A stretch of DNA of 64,000 nt from Streptomyces lanatus (GCF_014655715.1 NZ_BNBM01000003.1:213411-277410); one strand, 5' to 3'; counted from the stretch's first letter, positions 28,269 to 36,747 are shown. The notes: generated by a model from the letters alone, not told the origin. Made by a program: numbers and translations.

Positions 28269-28288
28269 GTCCGGGCAGGGCCCCGGAC
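28269..28288. terminator. Short hairpin after the HtrA gene
   Basis: 7-bp stem (28269-28275 with 28282-28288) and a 6-base loop, six bases after the HtrA stop. It would only partly isolate tatB downstream. Confidence 0.45.
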
Positions 28289-28502
28289 TCACATGAACCT
28301 CACAGGACATCTCGCGCCGACGGCCCCACGCGCGCCCTGACAAGGCAAACAACCCGGAAAACCGCACGGCCACCCGCATTCGGAGGCCTCGGGACAGTAC
28401 CGGTCGTAGCGGATCGCCGGGTACCGTGGATCCGGCCCGGACCACGGAAGACCACCCAGACCGCCGAGGGCCGAGGACCGAGGACATCGCAAGGAGCTTC
28501 AG

Positions 28503-28943
28503 GTGTTCAATGACATAGGACCGCTCGAGCTGGTGACGCTCATCGTCCTCGCCGTGCTCGTCTTCGGTCCGGACAAGCTCCCGAAGCTGATCCAGGACGT
28601 CACGCGGACGATCCGTAAGATCCGCGAGTTCTCGGAGAGCGCCAAGGAGGACATCCGGCAGGAACTCGGTCCGGAGTTCAAGGACTTCGAGTTCGAGGAC
28701 CTCAACCCCAAGACGTTCATCCGCAAGCAGCTCGACAATGATGAACTAGGGCTCAAGGAGATCCGCAACGGCTTCGACCTGAAGAAGGAAATGGCCGAGG
28801 TCACCGACGCCGTCCACAGCCGTGAGGCGGAGTCCACGCCGTCCGCCGGCTCGTCCGGGTCCTCCGGCGGCACCATCGACATGACCAAGAAGCCCGAGAC
28901 TCCGCGCGACGAGCGCCCGCCCTACGACGCCGACGCCACCTGA
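28503..28943 (+). CDS. tatB: Sec-independent protein translocase subunit TatB
   Basis: 146 residues from GTG 28503 (AAGGAG before it). The N-terminal helix LELVTLIVLAVLVFGPDKLP has the FGP(x)KLP hinge, followed by the amphipathic helix QDVTRTIRKIREFSESAKED and a longer charged helix. These are the marks of TatB (TatA is shorter, with a hydrophobic helix start of a different type). With TatC it receives twin-arginine substrates. The position behind sigma, anti-sigma and HtrA matches the mycobacterial sigE locus, which points to coordinated envelope-quality control. tatA and tatC are not in the window. Confidence 0.93.
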   Translation: MFNDIGPLELVTLIVLAVLVFGPDKLPKLIQDVTRTIRKIREFSESAKEDIRQELGPEFKDFEFEDLNPKTFIRKQLDNDELGLKEIRNGFDLKKEMAEVTDAVHSREAESTPSAGSSGSSGGTIDMTKKPETPRDERPPYDADAT

Positions 28944-28945
28944 GC

Positions 28946-28979
28946 CGTACGAACACGGGAGCGGTCAGCCGCTCGTACG
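28946..28979. terminator. Imperfect hairpin after tatB
   Basis: Outer 7-bp arms (28946-28952 with 28973-28979) and an inner AGCGG/CCGCT stem, with an unpaired bulge. It follows the tatB stop by two bases. Confidence 0.4.
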
Positions 28980-29181
28980 TGACGCTTCTCATACTCCGCC
29001 CGGGTCGCGCGCGGCCTGAACCCGCCCTCCGCGCGCCCCGCGCGCCGGGCGGTTTCCCTGCTGCTCGGAGCGGTGTGGCTATGCTGCCGAGTTGTTGTGC
29101 GGACCGTACCCAGACAAGTAACGCCGCCCGAAGGGGGGCGGGCAGGGCTGGTCCGTCGAGAGCGAGGAGGCGTCCGGGCAC

Positions 29182-29850
29182 ATGGAGACGACGAGTCAGA
29201 CGACGAGTCGCGCAGTCGCGCAGGAACCGGCCGTGGAGAGCGGACAGCAGGTCCCCTCCGCCCGGCGCACGGTCGACGGCTACCTGCTGGCGCCCTTCCC
29301 GTGGTACGGCCTCGATGAGGCCTTCACGGGGCCGCGCTGGCTGATGCAGGTCGGCACGGCGGCCGACGGGGCCGTGGAGCACGGTTCGATCGGGCACGGG
29401 GACGAGCCCTCCGTGCGGAACGAGGCGACGGAGGACCGGGAGAAGTTCGCGGTCGTGGTGACCGTCGCCGCGAATCCGTCCCGGAGGAGTGCGGACGGTA
29501 CGGGGCTGCTGGAGGCCACGTCGGTGTCCTCGGCGGCCTGGCTCGCGGGGGTGGGGCTGCTGACGTTCACCTGGCCCGGGCAGATGGACCATTCGCTGCG
29601 CGACGACTGGTTGGATCAGCAGACGGAGACGGCCTGGGCGTTGGCCGACGATCTCGCCGGGCCGGCCTGGTCGACGCTGTCCCTGCCGGTGGACGGGGTG
29701 CCCACGCCCTTCCACTACCGGGAGTCCGAGTTCGGGTGGGTGCTCGCCGGGTCCACCGAGGCGGGGGTGCATGTGGGGGCGTACGGCAGGGGGATGAGTG
29801 CGTATGGTCTCGGCTTCGCCGTGATCAAGGACATCGGCCAGTACGCGTAA
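29182..29850 (+). CDS. Conserved hypothetical protein, cytoplasmic
   Basis: 222 residues from ATG 29182 with a strong ribosome site (GAGGAGG). No membrane helix or signal peptide. Recognisable segments are VDGYLLAPFPWYGLDEAFTG, KFAVVVTVAANPSRR, AAWLAGVGLLTFTWPGQMDH and GAYGRGMSAYGLGFAVI at the end. The alternation of beta-like and Gly-rich stretches suggests an alpha/beta fold, but I recognise no family beyond Streptomyces conserved hypotheticals. It is convergent with mrp. Function unknown. Confidence 0.8.
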   Translation: METTSQTTSRAVAQEPAVESGQQVPSARRTVDGYLLAPFPWYGLDEAFTGPRWLMQVGTAADGAVEHGSIGHGDEPSVRNEATEDREKFAVVVTVAANPSRRSADGTGLLEATSVSSAAWLAGVGLLTFTWPGQMDHSLRDDWLDQQTETAWALADDLAGPAWSTLSLPVDGVPTPFHYRESEFGWVLAGSTEAGVHVGAYGRGMSAYGLGFAVIKDIGQYA

Positions 29851-29866
29851 GTGGAAATGGAAAATT

Positions 29867-29893
29867 GGGGGCACCGCGGATCTCGGTGCCCCC
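29867..29893. terminator. Strong bidirectional terminator
   Basis: 10-bp perfect stem (29867-29876 with 29884-29893) and a 7-base loop, preceded by AAAATT. It lies between the convergent hypothetical and mrp genes; read on either strand it looks like an intrinsic terminator. Confidence 0.75.
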
Positions 29894-29911
29894 TCGCCGT
29901 AGGCGGGTCCG

Positions 29912-31045
29912 TCAGAACTTGTTGCGCGGCGTGATGCCCAGGGACATGCCCGAGAGGCCCCGCTGCCGGCCGCCCAGCTTCCCCGCGATGCCCCGCAGTG
30001 CGGCGCCCGCCGGGCTGTCCGGGTCCGTCAGGACGACCGGCTTGCCCTCGTCGCCGCCCTCGCGCAGGCGGACGTCGATGGGGATGTTGCCGAGGACGGG
30101 GACCGTCGCCCCGGTCGTGCGGGTGAGGCCGTCGGCGACGGCCTGACCGCCGCCCGTGCCGAAGACGTCGACCATCTCGCCGCAGTGCGGGCAGGGCAGG
30201 CCGGACATGTTCTCGACCACGCCGACGATCTTCTGATGGGTCTGTACGGCGATGGAGCCGGCCCGCTCGGCGACCTCGGCGGCGGCCTGCTGCGGGGTCG
30301 TCACGACCAGGATCTCGGCGTTCGGGACCAGCTGGGCGACCGAGATGGCGATGTCGCCCGTGCCCGGCGGCAGGTCCAGGAGCAGGACGTCCAGGTCGCC
30401 CCAGTACACGTCCGCCAGGAACTGCTGGAGCGCGCGGTGCAGCATCGGGCCACGCCACACGACCGGGGTGTTGCCCGGCGTGAACATGCCGATGGAGATG
30501 ACCTTCACGCCGTTCGCGGACGGCGGCATGATCATGTTCTCGACCTGGGTCGGATGCCCGTCGGCGCCCAGCATGCGCGGCACGCTGTGGCCGTAGATGT
30601 CGGCGTCGACGACGCCCACCTTGAGGCCGTCGGCGGCCATCGCGGCGGCCAGGTTGACCGTCACCGAGGACTTGCCGACGCCGCCCTTGCCGGAGGCGAC
30701 CGCGTACACGCGGGTCAGCGAGCCGGGCTTGGCGAAGGGGACTTCGCGCTCGGCGGTGCCGCCGCGCAGGGCGTTCGCCAGCTCCTTGCGCTGCTCGTCG
30801 CTCATCACGTCGAGCGTGACGTCGACGCGCGTGACGCCCTCGACCGCGGAGACCGCGTCCGTCACGCGCTGCGTGATCGTCTCGCGCATCGGGCAGCCGG
30901 AGACCGTCAGGTACACGGTGACCGCGACCGCACCGTCCGCACCGATCTCCACCGACTTGACCATCCCGAGTTCCGTGATGGGGCGGTTGATCTCGGGGTC
31001 GTTCACCGTCGCCAGTGCTTCGCGCACCGCGTCTTCCGTAGCCAT
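29912..31045 (-). CDS. mrp: Mrp/NBP35 family Fe-S cluster carrier ATPase
   Basis: 377 residues from the ATG at 31043-31045 (MATEDAVREALATVNDP). An ATG nine codons further upstream is less likely, since homologues begin at the inner one as far as I recall. The N-terminal MIP18/DUF59 domain ends near VSGCPMRETITQRV. The deviant Walker A is VASGKGGVGKSS; other P-loop motifs are GVVDADIYGHSV and LLDLPPGTGDIAI. The cluster-binding CxxC is Cys-Pro-His-Cys in SGLPCPHCGEM. It carries or transfers iron-sulfur clusters to apo-enzymes. The next gene on the strand, DUF1003, lies 43 bases upstream. Confidence 0.94.
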   Translation of the reverse strand: MATEDAVREALATVNDPEINRPITELGMVKSVEIGADGAVAVTVYLTVSGCPMRETITQRVTDAVSAVEGVTRVDVTLDVMSDEQRKELANALRGGTAEREVPFAKPGSLTRVYAVASGKGGVGKSSVTVNLAAAMAADGLKVGVVDADIYGHSVPRMLGADGHPTQVENMIMPPSANGVKVISIGMFTPGNTPVVWRGPMLHRALQQFLADVYWGDLDVLLLDLPPGTGDIAISVAQLVPNAEILVVTTPQQAAAEVAERAGSIAVQTHQKIVGVVENMSGLPCPHCGEMVDVFGTGGGQAVADGLTRTTGATVPVLGNIPIDVRLREGGDEGKPVVLTDPDSPAGAALRGIAGKLGGRQRGLSGMSLGITPRNKF

Positions 31046-31087
31046 AGGACGATGGTACGGCCCGGTAGCCATGCCCCGGAAAGCCCG

Positions 31088-31684
31088 TCAGCGGTCGTCT
31101 ACGTCACGTCCGCGCGACCGATCCGCCGGGAATACCCCGGCCTCGCGGTGACCGTTGTGCCGCTCGTCCAGCTCCTTCATCACGTCCTGGAGCTCCGAGC
31201 GCATCCAGTCCCTGGTGGCGACCTCGCCGAGGCCGATGCGCAGGGCGGCGATCTCCCTGGTCAGGTACTCGGTGTCGGCGATCGACCGCTCGTTCTGCTT
31301 GCGGTCCTGCTCCAGGTTGACCCGGTCGCGGTCGTCCTGCCGGTTCTGCGCGAGCAGGATCAGCGGGGCGGCGTAGGAGGCCTGCAAGGACAGGACCAGG
31401 GTGAGGAAGATGAACGGGTACTCGTCCCAGCGCAGGTCCGTCGGCGCCGCGATGTTCCACAGCACCCACACGACGATCACGATCGTCATCCAGACCAGGA
31501 ACCGCCCGGTGCCGATGAAGCGGGCGATGCGCTCGGAGAGCCGTCCGAAGGCCTCCGGGTCCCACTCGGGCAGGATCCGGCGGCGCGGCGGGCGGGGTTG
31601 GTCGAGGCGATTGCGGGGCGCCCGGGAGGACGCGGTGGCGCCCGAGGCTGTGCGCTCGCGTGTGCTCTCACGCTCAGGTGCCAT
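31088..31684 (-). CDS. DUF1003 membrane protein
   Basis: 198 residues. Two membrane helices at ~60-80 (FLVWMTIVIVVWVLWNI) and ~90-112 (YPFIFLTLVLSLQASYAAPLIL) flank the typical DUF1003 loop. A long charged, probably coiled-coil tail follows (LAQNRQDDRDRVNLEQDRKQ; TEYLTREIAALRIGLGEVA). Its start overlaps the end of the MgtE_N/CBS gene by 11 bases, so the two are co-translated. The same pair lies beside mrp in mycobacteria. Function unknown; a role in ion homeostasis is suggested only by the company it keeps. Confidence 0.88.
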   Translation of the reverse strand: MAPERESTRERTASGATASSRAPRNRLDQPRPPRRRILPEWDPEAFGRLSERIARFIGTGRFLVWMTIVIVVWVLWNIAAPTDLRWDEYPFIFLTLVLSLQASYAAPLILLAQNRQDDRDRVNLEQDRKQNERSIADTEYLTREIAALRIGLGEVATRDWMRSELQDVMKELDERHNGHREAGVFPADRSRGRDVDDR

Positions 31685-32981
31685 GCGCCGCTGCCCCCTC
31701 GCCCGCGCCGTTGTCGCTCTCCTCGTCCAGGTGGAACTCCGTCTCCCGCCAGTCCTCCGGCAGCAGATGGTCCAGTACGTCGTCCACCGTCACCGCGCCC
31801 AGCAGTGACCCCGAGTCGTCCACGACGGGAGCCGCGACCATGTCGTACGTCGCGAAGAACCCGGCGACGACCGGCAGCGCGGCGTCCGGCTCCAGCGCTT
31901 CGAGCGCCTCGTCGAGCAGCGCGCTGACCAGGGTGTACGGCGGGTCGCGCAGGAGGCGCTGGAAGTGCACCGTGCCGAGGTATTTGCCGGTCGGTGTCTC
32001 GTCGGGCGGGCGGCAGACATACACCTGGGCGGCGAGGGCCGGGGACAGGTCGGGGTTGCGGACGCGGGCGAGGGCGTCGGCGACGGTCGCGTCGGGGCGC
32101 AGGATGATCGGCTCGGTCGTCATCAGACCGCCCGCCGTGTGCTCCTCGTACGCCATCAGTCGGCGCATGTCGGCCGCGTCGGCGGGCTGCATCAGGCTCA
32201 GCAGCCGTTCCTGCTCGTCCGTCGGGAGCTCGCCGAGCAGGTCGGCCGCGTCGTCCGGGTCCATGGCCTCCAGGACGTCTGCGGCGCGCTCCTGCTTCAG
32301 CTTGCCGAGGATCTCGATCTGGTCGTCCTCCGGCAGCTCCTCCAGGACATCGGCGAGGCGGTCGTCGTCGAGGGCGGCGGCGACCTCGGCGCGGCGTTTG
32401 GGGGAGAGGTGGTGCAGGACGTTGGCGAGGTCGGCGGGCCGCAGCTGCTCGAAGGTGGCCAGCAGACTCTCGGCGCCCTGTCCCTGCTCCTCCAGGGAGA
32501 AGCCGGTGACCGCGGACCACTCGACGGTCAGCGACTCGCCCTTGGCCCGTCGGAAGGCGCCGCTCCTGCCGCCCTTCCGCACGAAGACCTTGTCGATCTC
32601 CCACTCCCTGCGGGCCGGCAGCTGGCCGACCGAGAGATCGAGGACGGTGACCTCCTCGCCGGTCTCGACGAGGGTGACCCGCCGGTCGAGGAGCTCGCCG
32701 AAGACGAGGCGCTCGGTGGGGCGCTGCTCGAAGCGGCGGACATTGAGCACGCCGGTGGTGATGACCTGGCCGGACTCGACGCCGGTCACGCGGGTCATGG
32801 GCAGGAAGATACGGCGGCGGGTGGAGAGTTCGACGACGAGGCCGAGCAGGCGCGGGGGACGCCGGCCGACCCGGAGCATGACGACCAGATCGCGTACGCG
32901 GCCCACCTGGTCGCCGTTCGGGTCGAACACGGCGATGCCGGCGAGGTGCGAGACGAAGATCCGGGGAGCGCCGGCTGCCAT
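31674..32981 (-). CDS. MgtE intracellular (N) domain and CBS domain protein lacking the transport domain
   Basis: 435 residues. N-terminal PRC-barrel-like domain (~1-90, RIFVSHLAGIAVFDPNGDQV), a second beta-rich segment, the MgtE_N helical repeats (~170-260: LRPADLANVLHHLSPKRRAE; VLEELPEDDQIEILGKLKQE; MDPDDAADLLGELPTDEQER) and two CBS domains (~280-410: YEEHTAGGLMTTEPIILRPD; VVDDSGSLLGAVTVDDVLDHL). The five-helix channel of real MgtE is absent, so it is a soluble Mg2+-sensing or regulatory module. It lies with DUF1003 and near corA, as in mycobacteria. It may tie membrane magnesium handling to cell status; this is inference. Confidence 0.9.
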   Translation of the reverse strand: MAAGAPRIFVSHLAGIAVFDPNGDQVGRVRDLVVMLRVGRRPPRLLGLVVELSTRRRIFLPMTRVTGVESGQVITTGVLNVRRFEQRPTERLVFGELLDRRVTLVETGEEVTVLDLSVGQLPARREWEIDKVFVRKGGRSGAFRRAKGESLTVEWSAVTGFSLEEQGQGAESLLATFEQLRPADLANVLHHLSPKRRAEVAAALDDDRLADVLEELPEDDQIEILGKLKQERAADVLEAMDPDDAADLLGELPTDEQERLLSLMQPADAADMRRLMAYEEHTAGGLMTTEPIILRPDATVADALARVRNPDLSPALAAQVYVCRPPDETPTGKYLGTVHFQRLLRDPPYTLVSALLDEALEALEPDAALPVVAGFFATYDMVAAPVVDDSGSLLGAVTVDDVLDHLLPEDWRETEFHLDEESDNGAGEGAAAHGT

Positions 32982-33214
32982 GGCTTCAGGCTCCTTCGCA
33001 TGCGGGGTGTGCGGTGGTGCTGTCGCGGCTGCGCTGCCGTGCCGCCTTTTGTCGAAAATTGCCCGCTCGGGTGGGCTTCAGGCTAGCCCGTCCGGATCCG
33101 ATACGCCCTGGTGAGAGGTCCGGACGGACTGGCTCCGCCTGGGGGGTGACGTGCGGGTACGCTGCCGTACGCCGCTCAGCTCTCACGAGTTCACGACAGA
33201 AAGGCAGCCCACCT

Positions 33215-33961
33215 GTGACTGCGATTCTCCAGGGTCGTACTCGCCGGGCCGCGCTGATGACCGCCATCTGCGCCCTGGTCGTGTCGGGAACGGGGCTGAC
33301 GGGATGCAGTGAGGACCCGGACGAGGGCACCAACGGTGTCGGCAAGCTGCCGGCCGCCGACATCCAGCGCAAGACCCGCACGGCCGCCGAGTCCGCCAAG
33401 GCGGTGCGCCTGTCGGGGAACGTGGCGACCAGTGGCCGTACCTACAAGCTCGACATGCAGCTGAAGGCCGACGGCGCGACGGGGTCGGTGACCGCGCAGG
33501 GGTCCACGTTCCAGCTGCTGCGGATCGGCGAGCAGCTGTATCTGAAGGCCGACGCCGGCTTCTGGAGCGACGCGGGCGACGACGGCAAGGCGGATGCCGG
33601 GGCCGTGGACAAACTGAACGGCAAGTATGTGAAGGTGCCGCAGGGCGACCCGGCGTACAAGAAGTTCAGCGGCTTCACGGACAAGGCCGTCCTCCTCGGC
33701 GGCCTGCTGACCCTGCACGGCACCCTGGCGACCGACGGCCACCACGAGCAGGCGGGCACCCGCACCATCCGCATCACCGGCGACAAGGGCTCCGGCGGCA
33801 CCCTGGACGTCTCCCTGGACGGCGACCCGTATCCCTTGCAGCTGACCCGAGCGGGCGGCGGAGGCACCCTCACGTTCTCCGACTGGGGCAAGGACTTCGC
33901 CCTGAAGGAGCCCCCGAAGGGCGACACGGTGGACTACGGCAAGCAGCTGCCGACGTCGTGA
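33215..33961 (+). CDS. LppX/LprAFG-like lipoprotein
   Basis: 248 residues from GTG 33215 (AAAGG before it); the in-frame upstream extension to 33014 has no lipoprotein logic. The signal peptide has basic residues (QGRTRRAALM), a hydrophobic core (AICALVVSGTGL) and the lipobox LTGC, with the lipidated Cys near residue 31. The mature part (VRLSGNVATSGRTYKLDMQLKA; FQLLRIGEQLYLKADAGFW; YGKQLPTS end) fits the LppX/LprAFG fold, which holds lipids or glycolipids in a cavity. It is probably tethered to the outer face of the membrane. Divergent from the MgtE_N gene. Confidence 0.88.
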   Translation: MTAILQGRTRRAALMTAICALVVSGTGLTGCSEDPDEGTNGVGKLPAADIQRKTRTAAESAKAVRLSGNVATSGRTYKLDMQLKADGATGSVTAQGSTFQLLRIGEQLYLKADAGFWSDAGDDGKADAGAVDKLNGKYVKVPQGDPAYKKFSGFTDKAVLLGGLLTLHGTLATDGHHEQAGTRTIRITGDKGSGGTLDVSLDGDPYPLQLTRAGGGGTLTFSDWGKDFALKEPPKGDTVDYGKQLPTS

Positions 33962-33967
33962 CAGGAC

Positions 33968-34477
33968 CTAGCGGCGCCGCTTCTTCAGCAGCAGTCGCGG
34001 GAGGCCCGCCGGGATCGGCCGGCGTGTCGTCGCCGGGGACGGCAGCGGTGCCTCGGCCAGGGAGCCGTCCGGCAGCGGTGCCGTGGTGCCCGTCGGCTCC
34101 AGCCGCAGCACCCGGCACTCACGGGCCCACCGCCCCGGCATCGCCTCACCGTCGGGGGCGTTGAGCCGCTTGCCCTTCAGCTCGGCGACCGCGGCCTCCC
34201 AGGCCTCCGACCCCGCCCCGAGCTCCACGACCTTCGCCGTCCACGACAGCAGCCGCCCGCCCTTGTCCTTGCTGCGGACCGTCACCTCGGCCTCGGCCCC
34301 GTCGGCCAGCCCCGGCAGCGGCTGCTCGCCCGGACCGTCGCCGATGACACACGCCGCGCCCTCGTGCCACACATGCCACAGCGCACGGGCCGGGACGCCG
34401 GGCCCCTTGACCCAGATCAGCCCGGACTTCTTCGTGGCCTCCTCGACGAGGGCCTGGTCGAGCAGCTCGCTTGTCAT
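33968..34477 (-). CDS. Conserved hypothetical protein, possible flavin-reductase-like split barrel
   Basis: 169 residues from the ATG at 34475-34477. Segments LLDQALVEEATKKSGLIWVK, GPGVPARALWHVWHEGAACV and GDGPGEQPLPGLADGAEAEV alternate beta strands in a way that recalls pyridoxamine-phosphate-oxidase-like split barrels, but the flavin-binding residues are not clear. The C-terminal ~40 residues are Pro/Arg-rich (LPSPATTRRPIPAGLPRLLL). It faces the lipoprotein gene (6 bases between stops) and follows corA on the same strand. Function unknown. Confidence 0.75.
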   Translation of the reverse strand: MTSELLDQALVEEATKKSGLIWVKGPGVPARALWHVWHEGAACVIGDGPGEQPLPGLADGAEAEVTVRSKDKGGRLLSWTAKVVELGAGSEAWEAAVAELKGKRLNAPDGEAMPGRWARECRVLRLEPTGTTAPLPDGSLAEAPLPSPATTRRPIPAGLPRLLLKKRRR

Positions 34478-34500
34478 GGGCTCAGCCTAGCGAGCGGCGC

Positions 34501-35616
34501 TCACAGCCAGCCGTTGCGCTTCAGCGTGCGGTGGATGCCGAGACAGATCGCCACCGTGACGCTGAGGATCACCGGGTAGCCGTACTTCCAGTGGGTCTCC
34601 GGCATGTAGTCGAAGTTCATGCCGTACACCCCGCACACCATCGTCGGTACGGCGATGATCGCGGCCCACGAGGTGATCTTCCGCATGTCCTCGTTCTGCG
34701 CCACGGACGCCTGGGCCAGGTTGGCCTGGAGGATCGAGTTCAGCAGCTCGTCGAAGCCGATGACCTGCTCGTGCACACGGGCGACATGGTCGGCGACGTC
34801 CCGGAAGTACTTCTGGATGTCCGGGTCGATCAGCCGCATCGGACGCTCGCTCAGCAGCTGCATGGGGCGGAGGAGGGGCGACACCGCGCGCTTGAACTCC
34901 AGGACCTCGCGCTTGAGTTGGTAGATCCGGCCGGCGTCCGTGCCGCGCGGCGAGCCCTTGCGGCCGGGCGAGAAGACCTCGGTCTCCACCTCGTCGATGT
35001 CGTCCTGCACCGCGTCGGCGACGGCGATGTAACCGTCGACGACATGGTCGGCGATGGCGTGCAGCACGGCCGAGGGGCCCTTGGCGAGCAGCTCGGGATC
35101 GTCCTGGAGGCGGTGCCGCAGCGCCCGCAGCGAGCCCTGGCCGCCGTGCCGGACGGTGATGAAGAAGTCCCGGCCGGTGAAGCACATGACCTCGCCGGTC
35201 TCGACGACCTCGCTGTTGGCGGTGAGCTCGTCGTGCTCGACGTAGTGGATGGTCTTGAAGACGGTGAACAGGGAGTCGTCGTAGCGCTCCAGCTTGGGCC
35301 GCTGGTGCGCCTGCACGGCGTCCTCGACGGCCAGCGGGTGCAGTCCGAACTCACCGGCGATACCGGAGAATTCGGCCTCGGTCGGCTCGTGCAGCCCGAT
35401 CCACACGAAGCCCCCGTCACGCCGCACCTGGCGCATCGCCTCGTGCGGGGTCAGCGGCTTGTCGGTCTCCAGTCGGCGGCCGTCACGGTAGACGGCGCAG
35501 TCGACGACGGCCGAGGGGGTCCCGGGGTCGCGGGTGGTGTCGTAGGCGCCACTGTCCTTGCGCAGCGAGGTACGGGCCGGACGGACCACGGCGCGCAGGT
35601 CTCGGATCATCGACAT
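34501..35616 (-). CDS. corA: Magnesium/cobalt transporter CorA
   Basis: 371 residues from the ATG at 35614-35616, chosen for GAAGGAG six to seven bases before it; longer readings lack support. Large cytoplasmic domain (~1-300) with FVWIGLHEPTEAEFSGI, then two C-terminal membrane helices with the selectivity motif YGMNF (GMN) between them (WAAIIAVPTMVCGVYGMNFDYMPE) and the second helix VILSVTVAICLGIH. It forms a pentameric Mg2+ (Co2+) channel. It lies in the same neighbourhood as DUF1003 and MgtE_N, so three magnesium-related genes share the region. Its ~500-base leader holds structure and a mini-ORF (listed separately). Confidence 0.95.
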   Translation of the reverse strand: MSMIRDLRAVVRPARTSLRKDSGAYDTTRDPGTPSAVVDCAVYRDGRRLETDKPLTPHEAMRQVRRDGGFVWIGLHEPTEAEFSGIAGEFGLHPLAVEDAVQAHQRPKLERYDDSLFTVFKTIHYVEHDELTANSEVVETGEVMCFTGRDFFITVRHGGQGSLRALRHRLQDDPELLAKGPSAVLHAIADHVVDGYIAVADAVQDDIDEVETEVFSPGRKGSPRGTDAGRIYQLKREVLEFKRAVSPLLRPMQLLSERPMRLIDPDIQKYFRDVADHVARVHEQVIGFDELLNSILQANLAQASVAQNEDMRKITSWAAIIAVPTMVCGVYGMNFDYMPETHWKYGYPVILSVTVAICLGIHRTLKRNGWL

Positions 35617-36122
35617 GAGCAGGCTCCTTCGCAACGGGCAACGAAGCGCGGAGAACCGCTGTACGGCTGGAACTGCCCGGAATGGGGACGTCCTGACCTC
35701 AGGATGTTTGGCACGTCCACAAAGCGGGGAGCACCGCACCGTTGCGGTGATGGGCTTCGTTGCTGATTCAGATCAGACGATCAGGCAAAGCGAAACGAAG
35801 TGCTCTTCCGTGTGAGGACGCAAGCGTGAGAGGACGGCGGTCAGCCGGAGCGGAACAGCCGAATCAGCTACATCAGCGGCGGGAAGAGCGAGTGGTACTG
35901 CACGGTCGACTTCGATCCATGACAGCCCCACCTCCTCCGGCCGGTCCCTCGTAAGGGACGATCCACACCCCGTACGGGGTTCCCCGTAGGGGAGTTTTCA
36001 TCAGCGTCGGGACTCGATAGCGACGCTTCTGCGTGCTGCCCCGAACACCGGGCAAGAGTATCAGCCGACTGAAGTGTCAAGGCGCTGCTTTGCCCGGTAC
36101 TGACGAGTTCTATGCTCGCGGC
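35617..36122. promoter_or_regulatory. Long intergenic leader region between corA and the SUFU-domain gene
   Basis: 506 bases with no large gene. On the corA side (minus strand) there are short inverted repeats at about 35950-35990: the 12-bp palindrome CCCCGTACGGGG, the arms TCCCC/GGGGA just next to it, and GTCCC/GGGAC near 35949-35960. These precede the mini-ORF at 35873-35920. Mean G+C falls in 35750-35830. I could not match any known magnesium riboswitch (M-box or mgtA type) by eye. The promoter of the SUFU-domain gene must lie in the right part. Confidence 0.5.
35873..35920 (-). CDS. Possible leader mini-ORF upstream of corA (15 codons)
   Basis: ATG at 35918-35920, read leftward, gives MDRSRPCSTTRSSRR then TGA. 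It is preceded by a very strong Shine-Dalgarno sequence (GGAGGAGGTGG), much stronger than most in the window. It ends 256 bases before the corA start, inside the leader. It could be a regulatory uORF like those before other magnesium transporter genes, but it may be chance; there is no sequence similarity I can name. Confidence 0.35.
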   Translation of the reverse strand: MDRSRPCSTTRSSRR

Positions 36123-36707
36123 ATGGCTGATGTTCTTCCTCTGGTCGAGGCCCGGTTGCGCACCGCGCTGGGCGAACCGGACGCCCGCGCGGCGGTCACT
36201 TTCCTCGGTACGGACCGCATCGAGGTGCTCCGTTTCCAGGACGGGGACATCGTCCGCTACGCCACGCTCGGCATGTCCGCGCAGCCCATGGGCGACCCCT
36301 CCGCGATGATCGCCGACCCGGTCAAGGGCCCCCGCGCGGAGCTGGTCCTCTCGGTGCGCGCCGGGCTCGCCGACACCGACAAGGCGCTCCGCCCGCTCGC
36401 CGTACTAGCCGCGTCCCCCCAGGTGGAGGGTGTGATCATCGCCCCTGGTGCCTCGCTGGACGTCGGTGACCCGCTGTGGCCCGACGCCCCCTTCACCTCG
36501 GTCCTGGTCGCCGAGCCCGGCGGTCTGGTCGAGGACCTGGAGCTGGACGAGCCCCTCGACCCCGTGCGCTTCCTGCCCCTGCTCCCCATGACGCCGAACG
36601 AGGCCGCCTGGAAGCGGGTGCACGGCGCCCAGGCCCTCCAGGAGCGCTGGCTGACGAACGGTACGGACCTGAGGGATCCCGCCCGCAGGTCCGTCCCGCT
36701 GGACTGA
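36123..36707 (+). CDS. Suppressor-of-fused (SUFU) domain protein
   Basis: 194 residues from ATG 36123. The protein (DVLPLVEARLRTALGEPDAR; FLGTDRIEVLRFQDGDIVRY; ADPVKGPRAELVLSVRAGLA; FLPLLPMTPNEAAWKRVHGA) matches the bacterial SUFU-like domain, used in some toxin-immunity proteins and in orphan proteins. No toxin partner is visible beside it: neighbours are corA and an MFS exporter. Its role is unknown. The inner ATG is preferred to an upstream in-frame ATG at 36033 because the family N-terminus starts there. Confidence 0.85.
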   Translation: MADVLPLVEARLRTALGEPDARAAVTFLGTDRIEVLRFQDGDIVRYATLGMSAQPMGDPSAMIADPVKGPRAELVLSVRAGLADTDKALRPLAVLAASPQVEGVIIAPGASLDVGDPLWPDAPFTSVLVAEPGGLVEDLELDEPLDPVRFLPLLPMTPNEAAWKRVHGAQALQERWLTNGTDLRDPARRSVPLD

Positions 36708-36747
36708 CGCGGCGTGAGGAACCTCACCAACGGGTGGCCGAAAAGCA

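Noticed and set aside
35617..36122. Known magnesium riboswitch (M-box) before corA
   Set aside because: I could not find the conserved M-box sequence blocks; the region is kept only as an unexplained structured leader.
36123..36707. SUFU-domain protein as immunity protein of a toxin system
   Set aside because: No toxin gene lies beside it; neighbours are corA and an MFS exporter.
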